Part shown: positions 22,559-33,650 of the stretch, one piece after another
How positions within the stretch are numbered: position 1 is the first letter of the stretch
How the letters are laid out: the number at the start of each line of letters is the position of its first letter
Source: Excoecaria cochinchinensis
Taxonomy: Eukaryota; Streptophyta; Magnoliopsida; Malpighiales; Euphorbiaceae
Reading direction: 5' to 3'
Assembly (NCBI GenBank): GCA_947683425.1
Contig: CANTUQ010000055.1
Coordinates: forward strand, 6,206,501 to 6,270,500
Length of the DNA stretch: 64,000 bases
Position numbers and translations under genes: made by a program
The notes under the pieces: generated by a model
The model's database searches: none
What the model was told of the DNA's origin: nothing
Seen by the model: only the letters and a program-made list of their open reading frames with translations

Positions 22559-22981
22559 TGAAGGAAAATTATAAGCATATAATTTAATGGAGTTAACATT
22601 AAATAAATGTACCTACTTCTTGTAGCGCAGAAACTAGTTGCGGAAGCGTCTACCAAGATCCCGTTTGTTTTTGGTCACTGGTTCGGCTTTTACCCACTCG
22701 GGGTAAGAACAGCTAGATCACAATCTAAATGCCCCTGAAAATAAGATAAAAAACTGTTAGTGGGAACGAGCAGCATTGCGGCGTATACGTTTTCTCGTTA
22801 CCAAATTATGAGGACCTCACCTCTATTTATAGAGGTCCTATAAACTAGAGATCTAACTCTAATTTAACTTAAACTTTTTCTGAGATAAGATTTGGTAATT
22901 TAATTTAGATTAAATAACTCAATTTAATCTGGATAGGAACTCAATCATTTATAGAGTCATGGACGTATCCCAACTCTATCA
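22559..22981 (-). mobile_element. Copia 3' LTR (left copy)
   Basis: Plus-strand TGAAGGAAAATTATA to CAACTCTATCA. On the minus strand a TATAAATA box sits inside a hairpin near 22829-22845, as in the right copy. Confidence 0.9.
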
Positions 22982-22995
22982 TCTCCCACTCGCAC
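22982..22995 (-). other. Copia polypurine tract
   Basis: On the minus strand GTGCGAGTGGGAGA directly precedes the 3' LTR start TGATAGAGTTGGG. Confidence 0.8.
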
Positions 22996-24109
22996 ATGAC
23001 GGAACGCATTCCAGTCTTAATCTTCAGTTATACTGGCAAATAGATTGTGTGACCAGCATACCTCGAGAGCACTAGTGCTATACACCTGTTAGGGATATAT
23101 AGCGTCTCGAAAAACGATATCCTCCTTTTCACGTATGCCTAACCCTAGATTGCCTTCTCACATTCACTGTTTTAACTCATGATCTCATAAAACAATTTTC
23201 GTGTTCACTATTATGTTTCTACTTATAGAAACTATAATAGGCATGCCGGTGAACCACGAAACATTATGAAAGTGATCAAAAGGTTATCTTCCCCTCTTAC
23301 TGTATGCCATCTATCATGATTCAACTCGTTTTTCTAGTTAGATCCGCCAAGCCTAAATTTTTCCCAGACCTCTTGAAAACTAACTAAGCTAGCCACATTG
23401 AACCATACTTTAGGGATAAGTTAAGGGTTCTAAGGGTCGAAATATAAATAGGGTCTCACAATAGGGAAAGTTGAGATCATTAATATTATTAAATTCCCAT
23501 CCATGTGATCACATAAGCACACACGGTATAAAACATGTGTTATGGTGTTCTTTCCTTCCCTTAAAGGAGCGCATGTCTCACATTTCGATAATGTGTATAT
23601 CAAACACCATACAGAAGCGTAAGGTTGCGATGCACCGAAACACCCAATTTTAGTCCACTTACTTAAGGACTACTTCTGGCTTTTTAGACAGAATATGGTA
23701 GTTACATTTAACTTACCATCGGATTTCGTACAATCCTTATTTGGATCTCAATCCAAAGCATACCACTTTATGTATGTCTTTATCTCACACCTTAACAAGA
23801 CTCATCTTGTAATTTCTGCAAGACGGCACTTTTATTTTGAACAGGCTCTCGAGCATTCTCATATGTTCAAAAATCGCCTCATCTTAGTATTTGCCAACTC
23901 ATTGACAAAACTAAGGTAAACACCCTTGTGAGTGGGCTACTTCTTTGTCCGACATGCTCAATCTCATATCAATAACAGTAAATGTTTACACATAAACATT
24001 CACACTCATGTATTGCCATCAATGAACTTTAGTTATTATTTGCAAATAATAACATTAAGGGATTATATAAAATATAACAGTACCAATTATATTCTACACA
24101 AACCTCGAG

Positions 24110-25133
24110 ATCTAATGTATTTCTCAAAACACATCTCTCATTACAGGTTTACTCAATGGATCTGCATGCGTAGAAACGTACTGTAAGTTCAGTTCTCCTC
24201 GTGCAACAATATCTCTCATATATTGATACTTAATGTCGATATGCTTAGCTCCACTATAAGCTATAACGGCTGACTATCACTATAGACTGTCACTAATACC
24301 TTTGAGACAGTTACTCTTAAATGGCTCACAAGCCATTTCAACCAAACTATCTCCTGTACTGCAATTGAGGAAGTGACAAATTCAACTTCCACTATTGATG
24401 GGGCTTCTTAAGTTTAATTCTTGTTACTCCACGAGATGGCACTCTTGCCAAACAGGAATATAAAACATGGAGTGGATTTCCTCTCATCCACATCTCCTGC
24501 CCAATCAATGTCTCTGTATTCTCTCAATGCAGATCATTTTATTGAAAATAGAAAGAATATTCTGTAGTACCATTAGGTATATAAGTATTCTTTCAATTAC
24601 TTCCAATGTGCTTTGCCTGGGTTAAATTGATATTTATTAACCATGCTCACTGCATAGTATATATCATGTCTTATATACAACACTGTATACATAAGACTAC
24701 CCAAGGCACTGTCATATATAGAACGCTCCTCATACGTTCAATTTTTCTGACTTCATAGGACACACATCTTTGCTGAGAAACTAATTCTTGGCAATGGGGT
24801 TATCTATGGGTTTGCAGTTCTGCATATTAAATCGCTCAAGGTCTTTGTTGATATATTTCTCTCAAGAAACAGACAACAATCTTCTTGAATGATCTCTCTT
24901 GAAATCTTAACTTCAAGAATGTAATATGCATGACCCATTTCATTTGTCTCAAAGTTGGACGATAACCAATCTTTGATTTTATTTACATACCATTTATCAT
25001 TTTCAGCTTTGAGTATGTCGTATACATACAATGCCAAAATGATAAATTCATTTTCAGAGCTTTTACTATAAACACAATGATCTTCATCAATCATGCTGAA
25101 CACGTTTAACATGATTCTATGATGAAGTCTCAA
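24110..25133 (-). pseudogene. Copia reverse transcriptase (C-terminal part) and RNase H, decayed
   Basis: Read on the minus strand. The frame 25133-24804 holds the palm region with LYVYDIL where the family has YVDDIL, followed by WLSSNFETNEMGHAYYIL, a typical copia thumb sequence. RNase H C-terminal words (KHIDIKYQYMRDIVARGEL) are readable at about 24240-24180. Many stops occur. The aspartate-to-tyrosine change abolishes the catalytic pair. Confidence 0.75.
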
Positions 25134-26446
25134 GCACCATTGTGTTAAAGACTATTCAAGGCAATAGATTGAACACGTCAATCAGCAAACCTTATGTTTG
25201 CTGCCTTTTTCGATGAAATGTGTAGATTGTTTCATCCATTTCTCCATTGAGAAAAGCAGTCTTTTCATCCATTTGATGAAGCTCTACGTTCAAACTCGCC
25301 ACTATGGCTAGAATGAACCTTATGGACGTAAATTTTATTTACAACAGATGAGAAAGTCTACTCATAGTCAATCTCTTCCTATTGTATGAACCCCATAGCG
25401 ACTAGCTGAGCCTTATATCTTTCGATACCTCTATCAGCCTTTCGCTTTACTTTGAGAATATATTTATTCTCAATTTGTGTCCTTTCAGTAGATCAACTAG
25501 TTCTCAAACATGGTTTGATCTATGGATGCCATTTCCTTTTCCATTGCTTTAGTCCATTTTTCTCTTAAGTGGGCATGAAAAAGCTTTTTGACTATTATTA
25601 TGCTCTTTCTTGTCTTGTGGGATAACTAAAAGGGCTTCATTCTAGCCTTCGATTTTAAATTGTCAGCATAGAACACTTATCCTTTTAGATTTTTACAGTT
25701 CTGAATCTTGATGAACATGTCTTATATATTTATCATGATTCATAATGCTCCCACTGGGACTATGTTCCATACTCCCACTGGAGTCAGAAATACCGTATTC
25801 TTTCCTCCCACTGAAATCAAGAATACTCCCATTCATATCAGGTATCGAACATCCGGATCGTTTGGAGGATTAAGGTCTTAACCTTTTTCCTCTAACTCCC
25901 TCCCACTCGGATGGAGTGATCCTGATGGTCTCTTCCTGAAATATAAAGTGAAATCTTAATTCACTTCGCCCAACTTTGGAAAATGCATTCTCTTAAGAAT
26001 GTGACGTCTTGTGATTCGAATTCTATCATTATACCATTTTCTTACTGATCCATGAAAATGTATCCTTTTGATACTTCAGAATATCTGCCATAGATACTCT
26101 TTTTACCTCTTGGTCTCAAATTTACCAAATTGAGGTATCATGGACGTAAGCATTATAACCCAAAGGTTGTAAATGGCTTAGGTCAGCTTGTCGACCAGTT
26201 CACAACTCATAAGTTATGATAATGATAGATTTAGAGGGCATACAGTTCAGAACATATGTGACAGTCAATAAAATATCTCCCCAATAGGAGATAGGCAATT
26301 TGCCTCTGTCATCATAGATCTAACCATATATATAGGAGAGTCTTATTTCTCCTTCCTCAATACCGTTTTGTTGTGGATTTATAGGAATGAACAACTAATG
26401 TTCAATCCTTTTCATCACATGAAACTTTAAATTTATCTTTAAGATA
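25134..26446 (-). pseudogene. Copia integrase end and reverse transcriptase start, heavily decayed
   Basis: Between the integrase core and the RT palm, where the rest of integrase and the RT fingers are expected, no frame over 60 codons survives. Assigned by position in the element rather than by clear motifs. Confidence 0.45.
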
Positions 26447-26931
26447 TTACTGACCTCTGTCAGTTCTTAAAGCTGTGATCTTTTTATCTAATTGATTCTC
26501 AACTATACTCATATAAGTCTTGAAGCAACCCGATACTTCTGACTTGTGAGAAATCAAATAGATATGACCATACCTAGTACAGTCATATATAAATGTGATG
26601 AAATAATAGGCCCCATGCCTTACCCTCACATTCATTTGACCACATTCGTCATAATGGACTAATTGCAATGGAAATTGGCTATTATTTCTTATTCGAATGA
26701 TTTTCTAACTAGTTTTTTTCTTTTCAGGCAATACTCTCATGTAAGCAATTCAACGATATTTAAATCGCCTACTAAACCTTCTTTGACTAACCGACTCATT
26801 CGGTTTTGTCCAATATGATTTATTATAGCATGCCATAATTCCACATTATTCTCATAACAATGTGAAAAATAATAAATTAAAGGAAAATAGTCATGGTCCA
26901 CATCCATAACCAGAACCATAATAGAAATCAT
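26447..26931 (-). pseudogene. Copia integrase core and zinc-binding region, broken
   Basis: Minus-strand frame 26668-26447 contains the core (GAYYFITFIYDCTRYGHIYL, SHKSEVSGCFKTY, ALRTDRGQ) with the expected aspartates. Frame 26931-26737 holds the gag-pre-integrase part (ELWHAIINHIGQNRMSRLV). They are separated by a frame break near 26700. Confidence 0.75.
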
Positions 26932-27190
26932 TCAAGCATAAGCGTACACTGTTATCCTCAAAAATAAATTGAAAATAAATTTCAATAAAACAAGAACAGA
27001 ACCTAAATTTCATAACAAAGGTATCTCGATCCCCTGTTACACGGTCTATTGGTTCTAAATTTATCACCCACAAAGGATGAAATTCAGAACCAGATACATA
27101 AATTTTGCTCACTCTTGAGTTAAAATAGTATATCTCTATAAGCATAATGCAGCTCTTGCATAATGTCATTTCTATAGGCAATTGAAACAT
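26891..27190 (-). pseudogene. Copia protease C-terminal region, decayed
   Basis: Minus-strand frame of 99 codons, upstream of and overlapping the integrase start in another frame. It contains FEDNSVRLCLNDFYYGSGYG, resembling the copia linker between protease and integrase. The protease active site is not seen. Confidence 0.5.
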
Positions 27191-29020
27191 TTCACTCTTG
27201 AAAAGTTTACCTCCTTTTTGCCTTTGGACCTTTCGTGATTTTATTTCTTTTGCTTTTCAGGCTCTCAACCCTTTTCTTTATCCCTATTGATGAAGCTTAT
27301 TATCTTGTTCTAATAAGAACTCATTCTATTAGAACATGACTATGCCATATGACATTGACCTTAATCATTGTCAGAAGGCCTCTTTTAAGCCTCAAATAAC
27401 AAGTGACATCCTCAAATGTCTTTTTGCTTATCTATGTGAGTTAGTTGTATCCTCACATGCTACCAACTCTTGGGTAAAGAACGGATAACAGTTTGGACCT
27501 TCTGCTTATCAGTCACTTATGACTACTAAGCTCACTTTTCTTTTTCATCTCTCTTAGATGTTTTCGCATCAAATAATCAGACTTTTCTGATATGTATCAA
27601 ATTTGATCTACAATGATCGGAGCTTATTCAGAGTCACATCTTTGAACTTCTCCTGCAAAGCGATCCACAGATCCATTGCATTTTGATACTTGCGAAATTG
27701 CTTAGTGATGTGATGCAACATAGGCATCTCGGTCATGCTTATGCTGTGTTATAGTGTCATCCTCAAGTTCAGCCATAACCGAACTTGAAGATTTAAGAGC
27801 CTCTTGCTCTTCAAGCACATACTGGATCTTTGTATTCCAGATTTCATAATTATCACTTGAAAGCAGCATCCATTAAGATCCTCTGATCTCAAATGGAACA
27901 ACATTGCACATATTTAAGTGAGATTAGGCAACACATGCAATTTATTATACACCTGAATAATAACCTAGTAAAATTTTCTATTAGGCTCAAATTCGAAAAG
28001 GCTACTTATAGTATCCAATTACCCTCTAAGTCCTAATGTCCAACCTTCTAGATTAAAATTTCATGCATAATAAATCTGAATTATTGGATTATCAATATCT
28101 CAAACTTATGAGGGGATTATTATTAAGCCTTTACTTAATAAGCATGCAATCATTTTACTCATAAAATATCGCAAGGCAATTAACAATTAAAATAAACTCA
28201 TTTATTATAAAGTTAAATGGCATCATGATAAGTAAATAAACACATTTATTTAACTAAAAATCCAATAATCCCAAAATAAGACACTCATGTCAAATATTAA
28301 TAGGAAACATAAACCCTATTTTAATAATAACAAACGCCAACTCAAATTGACACTTATGTCAACAATTATTGAAGTCCAGATTTCATAAAATCTTTTTAGT
28401 TATTAGGATTACATCTTTGACCGATTTAATCAATTCATCAAGTGACTCATAAGTCCATTGATGAAACCATGGACAATGCACACTCCGTCCATTTCTTAAT
28501 ACCATCACAGATTTTTAGTGTTACTTTTCAACACTTCTCTTTTGGTAACTCTATCCAAAATTTTATTCTCATACTCAGACCACCAATCCAAATGCACTCT
28601 TGCATTTGTTATCACACATGTACTTTATGATGCACTATTGCATCAATATCATCAGCTCAAATCTTCCTTTGCATTATCATGTTGCTTATTGATTGCACTC
28701 TTGCATTTCTTAAAGCAACCTATGCATATCTTAAGGAAGAACCGGTGTCCTTATTTAAAATTTTCTATAACATATTACAGAAAAATTTATACTCTCATAT
28801 ATAAATACACATGATTGAAACGCATTTCAATCAATAAATAAGGACGAAACCTCAAAAATTTTTTGAAATATTTTAAAAATTAATCAAATGTAGAAAATAA
28901 AATTTCTACAATTTTTAATATTTTATTTTTGAATTTAAACACATTTAAATATCAAAAATTATTTAATATATTTTTTGGTCATTAAAAATTTTTGAAAACA
29001 TGACCAAAAAATCAAAAATA
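27191..29020 (-). pseudogene. Copia gag region, decayed beyond reading
   Basis: Position in the element predicts gag here. Only scattered similarity is visible and no frame over 100 codons exists; plus-strand frames at 28442-28814 are chance frames. Confidence 0.35.
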
Positions 29021-29039
29021 ATTTGAAAAATCAATTCGC

Positions 29040-29760
29040 AAAAATCGGAGCTGAAATGGTGGTCGGAGGACGCCGCACGCGCCTACACGAGCCGACGGGG
29101 GAGAGGAAGACGTGCTCACGCGCCTTCACGCACCACACGCGCGGCCTCCCATTAGACCTGACACGTGTCACCACCGCAGCGTGCCACGTGTCTGCATTCA
29201 GTCACGTCATGTGTCTGAATGCTATTGGTCCACCTAGTGCCCACGTGGCACAGTCAACGCCACGTGTCGTCATCTCATTGGTCCACGTGTCACATGTGAC
29301 ACGTCAGCACTGACACGTGGCAGACCTCAGTCATACATGCGTCAACACCTGATTGGACCATGTGTCGCCCACGTGGCAACTGGGTACACGTCACCGCCAT
29401 GTGGCGATGTCCCATTGGACCACGTGTCACGCATGACACGTCAGCATCGCTACGTGGCAGAACTCAGTCTGACACGTGGCATTCTCTGATTGAGACACGT
29501 GGCACACGTGCCACATCATCACCTACATTGTCATGACACGTCGTTTGGACACGTGGCTTGACCTCAGTCAGCCACGTGTCAGCCCCTTGATGTGCCACGT
29601 GGCGTGGCCTCTACCGTCATGTGGCGCATGGTCATTGGGCCACGTGTCAGCAGTGACACATTACTGCTGACACGTGGCACGCGCGTGTGAGCCACAGCCC
29701 ACGCGCACGCGCCGTGCGTATTGCAGCGCATGTAGTGCACGCGCCGCCATGTTGACCATT
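29040..29760. repeat. Dense CACGTG (G-box) array in copia leader
   Basis: About 16 CACGTG palindromes lie between about 29162 and 29675, mostly as GACACGTGGC, CCACGTGTC or CCCACGTGGC, with further ACACGTCA variants. ATTGG or ATTGA recurs at about 29224, 29277, 29352, 29414, 29489 and 29635, suggesting a degenerate repeat unit of about 50-75 bp. The block lies between the gag region and the primer site, that is in the leader of the minus-strand element. Open frames here on both strands are compositional. Confidence 0.85.
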
Positions 29761-30042
29761 TTCGGCGCTCCGATTCCGGCCGATGGGGGGTTTTCAATGT
29801 CTGTGAATCTAATGGTGAGGTCAAAAATAAAAAATCCCGACTTCTAGTTAGCCGTTTTGAATATCCAAATTTATCCCCTCGGGTTTCGGTGTACACATAC
29901 AAGAAATCGAGCCGAAATATACACGCATATATATTTTTCACACAAAAAACAAATTTTTGTTATGTCCAATGCATCCCAGATCTAATAATTTTATACATAA
30001 AATTTTAGATCCATTTAGCCACACGCCAGGACGCAAAAACAA

Positions 30043-30056
30043 CGACTCTGATACCA
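30043..30056 (-). other. Copia primer binding site (tRNA-Met type)
   Basis: On the minus strand TGGTATCAGAGTCG, one base after the 5' LTR end. Confidence 0.88.
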
Positions 30057-30057
30057 A

Positions 30058-30480
30058 TGAAGGAAAATTATACGCATATAATTTAATGGAGGTAACATTA
30101 AATAAATGTACCTACCTCTTGTAGCGCAGAAACTAGTTGCGGAAGCGTCTACTAAGATCCCGTTTGTTTTTGGTCACTGGTCCGGCTTTTACCCACTCGG
30201 GGTAAGAGCAGCTAGATCACAATCTAAATGCCCCTGAAAATAAGACAAAAAACTGTGAGTGGGAACGAGCAGCCTTGCGGCATATACGTTTTCTCGTTAC
30301 CAAATTATGAGGACCTCACCTCTATTTATAGAGGTCCTATAGGCTAGAGACCTAACTCTAATTTAACTCAGACTCTTTCTGAGATAAGATTTGGTAATTT
30401 AATTTAGATTAAATAACTCAATTTAATCTGGATAGGAGCTCAATCCTTTATAGAGTCATCGGCGTATCCCAACTCTATCA
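30058..30480 (-). mobile_element. Copia 5' LTR (right copy)
   Basis: Plus-strand TGAAGGAAAATTATA to CAACTCTATCA, 423 bp, followed by the CAATA duplication. Confidence 0.9.
30310..30338 (-). promoter_or_regulatory. TATA box inside a hairpin, copia 5' LTR
   Basis: Arms AGGACCTC (30310-30317) and GAGGTCCT (30331-30338) enclose TATAAATA on the minus strand (30323-30330), itself flanked by CCTCT / AGAGG. A likely core promoter by motif. Confidence 0.6.
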
Positions 30481-30485
30481 CAATA

Positions 30486-32347
30486 AAAAGAAAAAAATAG
30501 AACCATTGTTTTAATCTTTACCTATTGCAAATGGTTGCTGAGTCTGCTGACCTGCACATGCTTGCCACATTCCACATATACAGGACACTTATGCCTACGA
30601 AAAAGGTTCGGTTGGAAAAAAAAAAAAAGTTAAGAGAAAAAGGCTGGAAAACAATGAATTTTTATGAGAAAGAAAATAAAAAAAAGCTATGTATGTGTGT
30701 AAAAGGAAATTTCTTGGTGTTCAGTAAAAGGCAATTTCTTGCACTTGTTATTATCTTTTTTCATGACTTAATTTAATAAAATTATTATATATACATAATA
30801 TTAACTTTTTAAGTTTTTCCTGAAAGTACAAAAATAATTCTTAAGAAAATATGGGAGTACTTGTTGCTTAATCCATTATTGCGTTAAAGTGAAAATAAAA
30901 TAAGGATGAATCTATCGGGTGACATCCAAAAAAATAAAAAAATTTATTTTGATACCTTAAATTTTTCTGATAATCGAATAAATACTTAAATTTCTAAATT
31001 GTGATATTTTTAAACACAAAATGCTGACATGAATGTGATTGTGATTTTCGACTGAAATGGAGCGCGTGAAATAATTTGTTACCGCTTGTCAATAGTAACA
31101 AATTATGAATATAAATATAAAACTTCCTCCCTGTCTCTCCCAAATCTCCATCCCTTTGTGTTGCAGTTTTTTGTTTTGGTTTTGTTGTCCATGTTATCCA
31201 ACCATAAGAATTTCAGAGTGTTAATCAAAGTTTTCCTAATCTGATTCTTTTTATTTCGACAAAGCAAAGATTATTATCGTCTTCTTAGTCTTCTCCTTCA
31301 TCTTGCAATTCTACATTAGGTAATTCCATGTATAAGCAAGTACATCTGTGTTGTTTTGGTGATTATATGGTAATGAATATCGAATGGAAGTAATCGAATC
31401 TTGGAAGAAGGTTTATTGCATGCAGGCTTAAAAAGGTAATTATATTTGGATTGCTCTGTTTTCTGATTTATTGTTTTAAATTGAATCCCACTATTTTGTG
31501 ATTTGTGATATGAAGAAGGAGGTCATGGATACTTTAGATGGGTTGATGAAGAATTTCCTGATCAGGTAAAAAATGTTATATGGGGATTACTTAATAGAAT
31601 AAAGCAATATGAGAAGGCAGAGGAGGAAAAGAAAAAGAAAGGCAGAAAGATATTTTTTTGTTAGTTAATATTTGTGATTATATTTGTTTGTAATGACAGT
31701 CCAAAATTTTCGGGTTGATCAGATAGAGCAAGTCACCTAAAAACACAAGAAATCTGGCGGATTTTCGGCAGGAGAGACTCTGATGGTTAAGTCAGTAAAT
31801 TGATGAAAGTATTTAGAGAAATTAAGAGCAAGAGTTTGATCCTCCTCTTCATACCTGATAGGAATATATAGTAGAGTTCAAATAGGAAAAGGAGTCCCAA
31901 ATCAAAAAGAATCCTTGTTGATTCCTGATTTGTAGAATCAGATAAGGCAAATCCCAAAATTCCCATTATGGTGGAACTTGAGTCTTCTAAGGACTTTGAA
32001 AGTGTTCTAAACAGAGGAAGCTCTTTGAGTACTATTCAGATAACGAGATATGTGGAGGAATCGAGCTACTCATTGGATAAGTATTCCGATGAGCTCGGTG
32101 CTCCGAACTCTTTAACTGAGTGTCCGGTTATCATAAGTCCCCCTTCTAGTGTATGACATTTATGTCAGGTTTGGCGGTAAAATTGAATTCAAAAAGAAAC
32201 CCTAAGCGCGTGGTGCAATAAAGGACATGATGACGCCTCATTTGTTGCGATTTGATGGCCAAAGCAGTTCTAGAGCAGAACATGACACTTCGGTTCTCGC
32301 GCTAAGTAATGATAGATATGACACATCCAACCGCTTGTGGCCACATG
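30486..32347. other. Intergenic region, no gene recognised
   Basis: Host DNA to the right of the copia element. A 62-codon frame at 31968-32156 (starts MVELESSKDFESVLNRG) has no recognised domain. The text around 31700-31800 and 32200-32340 looks like decayed transposon LTR or leader sequence, but I cannot assign a family. Confidence 0.4.
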
Positions 32348-32670
32348 TGTCACGCCCCATTTTTTCCCTAGTAGTTTGAGCCATATGTGTGTAGCCATGT
32401 GTATGTGTGCATGTGTGAGTATTTTAGCATGTGTTAAGGGTATTTTGGGTAATATGCATGTTTTATGGGTTTTATTAGAGTGTGGGTGCATATTTGATAT
32501 TAGGATGTGAGTATATGAGTATTGTTAGTGTGTGTGCATGCTCATAGGGGAGTAGTGTGTGAGTTAGTAAGGGTTAGCCTTGTGTGTAGTGTCTTGCATG
32601 GGAGTAGGGTGTGAATTATCAAAACCCACCAATCTCAAGGTGACATGTGGCAAGAGAAATTAAGAAGAGG

Positions 32671-32678
32671 TATATAAA
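32671..32678 (+). promoter_or_regulatory. TATA box of Tekay LTR
   Basis: TATATAAA 324 bp into the LTR, followed by a purine-rich GAGAGGAGAGAG stretch. Candidate U3/R boundary promoter. Confidence 0.6.
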
Positions 32679-33445
32679 GAGAGGAGAGAGAAAGAGAGGG
32701 CAGAATTTTGCCCTAGCATTCCCGTTCTCTTCCTCCTTCCCTGTTTTGCTTCTTTTTCCTTCCTCTTCCTCTTGCTACACTTTGATTCTTTTTCTTCTTG
32801 GTTGTCTTGTTGGTGGATCTTGGTAATTCTCAAGAGCTTTATTGGTAAGTTAGTGGGTTTTCTCTTCTTCTTCATCTTCTTCTTCTTTTGATTTGGTTAG
32901 ATGTGTTCTTGACTTAAGATTTTTGTGTGTTGTTTGGGTTCTTGGGTTTTCCGGGTTTAGAAGCGCCTACTCGAGATCCCAAGGGGAAAGAGAAGGCGAG
33001 TGGGAGCGGAGCTTGCCACTAGGAGCATAGGAATTTTCAGGTTTGGGAATTATTTGAATTTGTACATTTTTGTGTTTTGGTATGTTGATTGATATTTCTG
33101 GAAATTTGAGGTTTGATGATGCTCATATTAGTGTAAATGTTATGGGTTTTGGTTTAATTTAAGTTATAATGCATGAATGATGATTTATTGAAGCCAATTT
33201 TAAGTTTAGTGAACTTTATTGAAATTTTCTGAGTTTGTTGTTTTTGAGTTGTTTGATTATGTTGATCCATGATTTTGATTGTGTTAATTGTTAATTTAAG
33301 TTGTGTTTTGTGTTATTTATGATGATGGAAAGGTTGGTTTGAGGTAAGATGAAGTTTGGATTGATTTGTGTTTAAGATTGGTGGTTTGGGTGTTTTAGAA
33401 GTGTGAAATTCTGCAGATTTTTACGTAAGAGTTGGAAATCATGAC

Positions 33446-33650
33446 TCTGTTGCGAGCGGAACACTGTCGCGAGGTCGCGACAGAGCTCGGTGAATTCAGC
33501 TCTCGCGCGTGCCGAGTGGATTTGGGTTGCCGATCGACCGCAGCGAGAGCTCTCTGTATCCGCGCGAGTGTGAAGATTGCCATGATCGCGACCTGGGGCC
33601 AGTTTGGCCTCTTTCGTGAGCGCGACAGATGTCGCGAGCGTAACACCCTG
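33446..33650. repeat. GC-rich inverted-repeat block in second Tekay LTR
   Basis: It includes a perfect 9-bp hairpin: CTGTCGCGA at 33464-33472 and TCGCGACAG at 33475-33483 with a 2-nt loop. Related words GTTGCGAGCGGAAC and GAGCGCGACAGATGTCGCGA flank it. It lies downstream of the LTR TATA box, so would be transcribed. Overlapping frames on both strands are compositional. Confidence 0.8.

Larger units (their letters stand above)
22559..30480 (-). mobile_element. Full-length minus-strand Ty1/copia element with target duplication
   Basis: Two 423-bp LTRs (22559-22981 and 30058-30480) enclose decayed copia pol. CAATA at 22554-22558 and 30481-30485 is a perfect 5-bp target duplication. By eye the LTRs differ at about 20 of 423 positions, so the insertion is not recent. 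The tRNA-Met primer site lies at the right and the polypurine tract at the left, fixing the minus orientation. Confidence 0.93.

Noticed and set aside
28442..28814. Plus-strand frames in the copia gag region
   Set aside because: Opposite to element orientation and without domain pattern.
29023..29941. Open frames of 96 and 120 codons on both strands
   Set aside because: They run through the CACGTG array; GC-rich repeat composition lacks stop codons. No domain or homologue-like pattern.
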